Source: Actinomycetota bacterium
GTDB taxonomy: Bacteria > Actinomycetota > Thermoleophilia > Gaiellales > Gaiellaceae
Length of the DNA stretch: 5,905 nucleotides
Direction: 5' to 3'
NCBI GenBank assembly: GCA_013698195.1
Contig: JACCVK010000016.1
Span: 1 to 5,905, forward strand
Made by a program: the position numbers and the translations under genes. Positions 4,504 to 5,905 of this stretch are shown here, in pieces. A model generated the notes under the pieces. It ran no database searches. It was not told where the DNA came from and saw only the letters and a program-made list of their open reading frames with translations. Within the stretch, counting starts at the first letter, position 1. Every line of letters starts with the position of its first letter.

Positions 4504-5862
4504 ATGCGAAACGTGCGGGTCGCCGTGGTCGGGTCCGGGCCCGCTGCGTTCTATGCGGCCGGCTACCTGCTCGCGAGCGAGCGGCCGCTCGAGGTGGACA
4601 TGATCGAGCGCTTGCCGACGCCGTGGGGGCTCGTTCGGCTCGGCGTCGCGCCCGATCATCCGAAGCTAAAAGAGGTGTCGCGCGCATTCGAGCGGATCGC
4701 GCAACGGCCCGGCTTTCGCTTTCTCGGCAACGTCGAGGTGGGCAAGTTCGTGAGCCACGACGAGCTGATGCGCGCGTATGACGCGGTCGTGTACGCGGTC
4801 GGTGCGCAGACGGATCGCCGCCTCGGGATCCCGGGCGAGGACCTTCCCGGCTCGTGGTCTGCGACGGAGCTCGTGGCTTGGTACAACGGTCACCCCGACT
4901 TCCAGGACCTACCGTTCGACCTTGCCGTCGAGCGTGCGGTCGTCGTCGGGAACGGGAACGTCGCGCTCGACGTCGCGCGCATGCTGGCCCTCACGCGCGA
5001 GGAGCTCGCCCCGACCGACACGACCGATCCCGCAATCGAGGCGATCGTCGCATCACCGATCGAAGAGATCGTCGTTCTCGGCAGGCGGGGACCGGTGCAG
5101 GCGTCGTGGACACCCGCCGAGCTGGCGGAGCTCGGCGAGCTCGGAGGTGCCGACGTCCTCCTGGACCCGGGGGAGCTCGAGCTCGACCCAGCAAGCGAGC
5201 TCGAGCTGGCTGCGTCGACGGCGATCGTGAAGCGGAACTTCGACGTGCTCCGCGAGTTCGGGGGGCGCGCGCCGACCGGAAAGCCTCGGGCGATCAGGCT
5301 TCGCTTCCGCGTCTCGCCGGTGGCCATCCTCGGCAGCGAGCAGGTCGAGGGAGTCGAGATCGTCCACAACCGGCTCGAGCCCGATGCGAGCGGCGCCGTG
5401 CGGGCGGTCTCCACCGACGAGCGCCAGATCGTCCCCGCCGGCATCGTCTTTCGCAGCGTCGGCTACCACGGCGTCGCACTGCCGGGCACGCCCTTCGACG
5501 AGCTGACCGGGACGATGCCGAACGTCGGCGGTCGGGTCCTGGACGCTTCGGGGACGCCCATCCCCGGTCTCTACTGCGCCGGCTGGATCAAGCGTGGCCC
5601 GACCGGCGTCATCGGAACGAACAAGAAGGACGCAACCGAGACGGTCGACCTGCTGCTCGCCGACCTCGATTCGGGCGCGCTTTCGACCGGCGAGCGGTCG
5701 CTCGACCTCGAGTCGCTGCTCGCCGAGCGAGGCGTCGACGTGATCTCGTACGAAGGGTGGGAAAGGATCGACAAGCTCGAACGAACGCGCGGCGCCGATC
5801 AGAGCCGCCCCCGCATCAAGCTCGCCTCGTGGAAGGAGCTCGTCGACGCCGGCCGCAACTGA
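4504..5862 (+). CDS. fprA: Ferredoxin/flavodoxin-NADP+ reductase, FprA (adrenodoxin reductase) type
   Basis: This FAD enzyme moves electrons between NADPH and ferredoxins, which in actinobacteria feed cytochromes P450 and other Fe-S enzymes in the cytoplasm. The 452-residue length matches M. tuberculosis FprA (about 456). Motifs in order are the FAD Rossmann loop VVGSGPAAFYAAG (8-20), the family signature LPTPWGLVRLGVAPDHP (37-53), the NADP-binding VVGNGNVALDVARML (147-161), GRRGPVQASWTPAEL (193-207) and RSVGYHGV (317-324). The C-terminal AGWIKRGPTGVIGTNKKDATETV (359-381, of which GWIKRGPTG and GTNKKDA are diagnostic) closes over the flavin. There is no fused ferredoxin domain, unlike FprB. 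The ATG at 4504 places the Rossmann strand 5 residues from the N-terminus; the 13 extra residues from 4465 would be unusual. It diverges from the oxidase gene and appears monocistronic. Confidence 0.95.
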   Translation: MRNVRVAVVGSGPAAFYAAGYLLASERPLEVDMIERLPTPWGLVRLGVAPDHPKLKEVSRAFERIAQRPGFRFLGNVEVGKFVSHDELMRAYDAVVYAVGAQTDRRLGIPGEDLPGSWSATELVAWYNGHPDFQDLPFDLAVERAVVVGNGNVALDVARMLALTREELAPTDTTDPAIEAIVASPIEEIVVLGRRGPVQASWTPAELAELGELGGADVLLDPGELELDPASELELAASTAIVKRNFDVLREFGGRAPTGKPRAIRLRFRVSPVAILGSEQVEGVEIVHNRLEPDASGAVRAVSTDERQIVPAGIVFRSVGYHGVALPGTPFDELTGTMPNVGGRVLDASGTPIPGLYCAGWIKRGPTGVIGTNKKDATETVDLLLADLDSGALSTGERSLDLESLLAERGVDVISYEGWERIDKLERTRGADQSRPRIKLASWKELVDAGRN

Positions 5863-5877
5863 CCAAAAACAGTTTGG
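5863..5877 (+). repeat. Short inverted repeat after fprA
   Basis: CCAAA, a 5-nt AACAG spacer and TTTGG begin directly after the fprA stop codon. The stem is only 5 bp and AT-rich, and no T-run follows, so it is a poor terminator. It lies about 30 bp upstream of the probable start of the next gene, around the -35 position, so it could instead be a small operator. Function is not established. Confidence 0.3.
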
Positions 5878-5890
5878 GACGGGGCCGGGC

Positions 5891-5905
5891 TAGACTCGAC
5901 GCAAT
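5891..5905 (+). promoter_or_regulatory. Putative -10 box (TAGACT) and first bases of the next rightward gene
   Basis: TAGACT at 5891-5896 is followed by 7 nt and then AT at the last two bases of the window. If the next base is G, an ATG would start at 5904 with exactly the spacing seen before fprA (TAGCAT, 7 nt, ATG). No coding sequence is visible, so only the promoter is called. Confidence 0.35.

Noticed and set aside
5119..5217. Repeated GAGCTC/GAGCTCGAG blocks in fprA
   Set aside because: They encode Glu-Leu pairs with the preferred codons GAG and CTC. A codon-usage effect explains them.
1..5905. tRNA/rRNA genes, CRISPR arrays, insertion sequences, toxin-antitoxin or defence genes
   Set aside because: None was seen on either strand. 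The genes are ordinary chromosomal metabolism genes with uniform base composition.

Overview
The window is GC-rich, tightly packed bacterial DNA with many GTG starts and strong GC bias at third codon positions. Protein motifs (actinobacterial-type FprA, NuoB close to the Thermus/actinobacterial form, NuoC with a lineage-like insertion) and repeated TAnnnT boxes 6-7 nt before start codons suggest a high-GC actinobacterium. A deep-branching group such as Thermoleophilia is my best guess; this is inference, since there is no rRNA or other marker in the window.

Left part (1-1739, minus strand): the first four genes of a respiratory complex I operon in the standard order nuoA, nuoB, nuoC, nuoD, transcribed leftwards; nuoD runs off the left edge. 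nuoB/nuoC overlap by 4 nt and nuoC/nuoD are 2 nt apart, so they are probably translationally coupled. nuoB is preceded by a 97-nt gap that is open in its own frame, so its true N-terminus is uncertain.

Middle (1740-2849): a divergent intergenic region separates nuoA from a rightward A-type Fe-S carrier gene (ErpA/IscA family) with an extra cysteine-rich tail. ErpA-type proteins help load Fe-S clusters into complex I in E. coli, so the pairing makes functional sense. A hairpin lies just after this gene, followed by a good sigma-70-like promoter, a strong Shine-Dalgarno site and a small four-helix membrane protein of unknown function with membrane-edge histidines.

Right part (2861-5862): a minus-strand, membrane-anchored, three-domain laccase-like multicopper oxidase converges on the small membrane protein. 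Divergent from it is a complete plus-strand FprA-type ferredoxin-NADP+ reductase. The 149-nt region between them holds an 11-bp-period direct repeat and a duplicated 12-mer containing the oxidase's putative -10 box. The last 15 bases look like the promoter and first two bases of a further rightward gene.

The theme is electron transfer: an NADH-quinone oxidoreductase, Fe-S delivery, an NADPH/ferredoxin reductase and a copper oxidase. I see no mobile element, CRISPR array, RNA gene, defence system or clearly new multi-gene system. The interest is in regulatory architecture (probable leaderless starts, repeat arrays) and unusual protein details (Leu at the copper axial position, the Cys tail, the possible NuoB extension, paired His in the small membrane protein).
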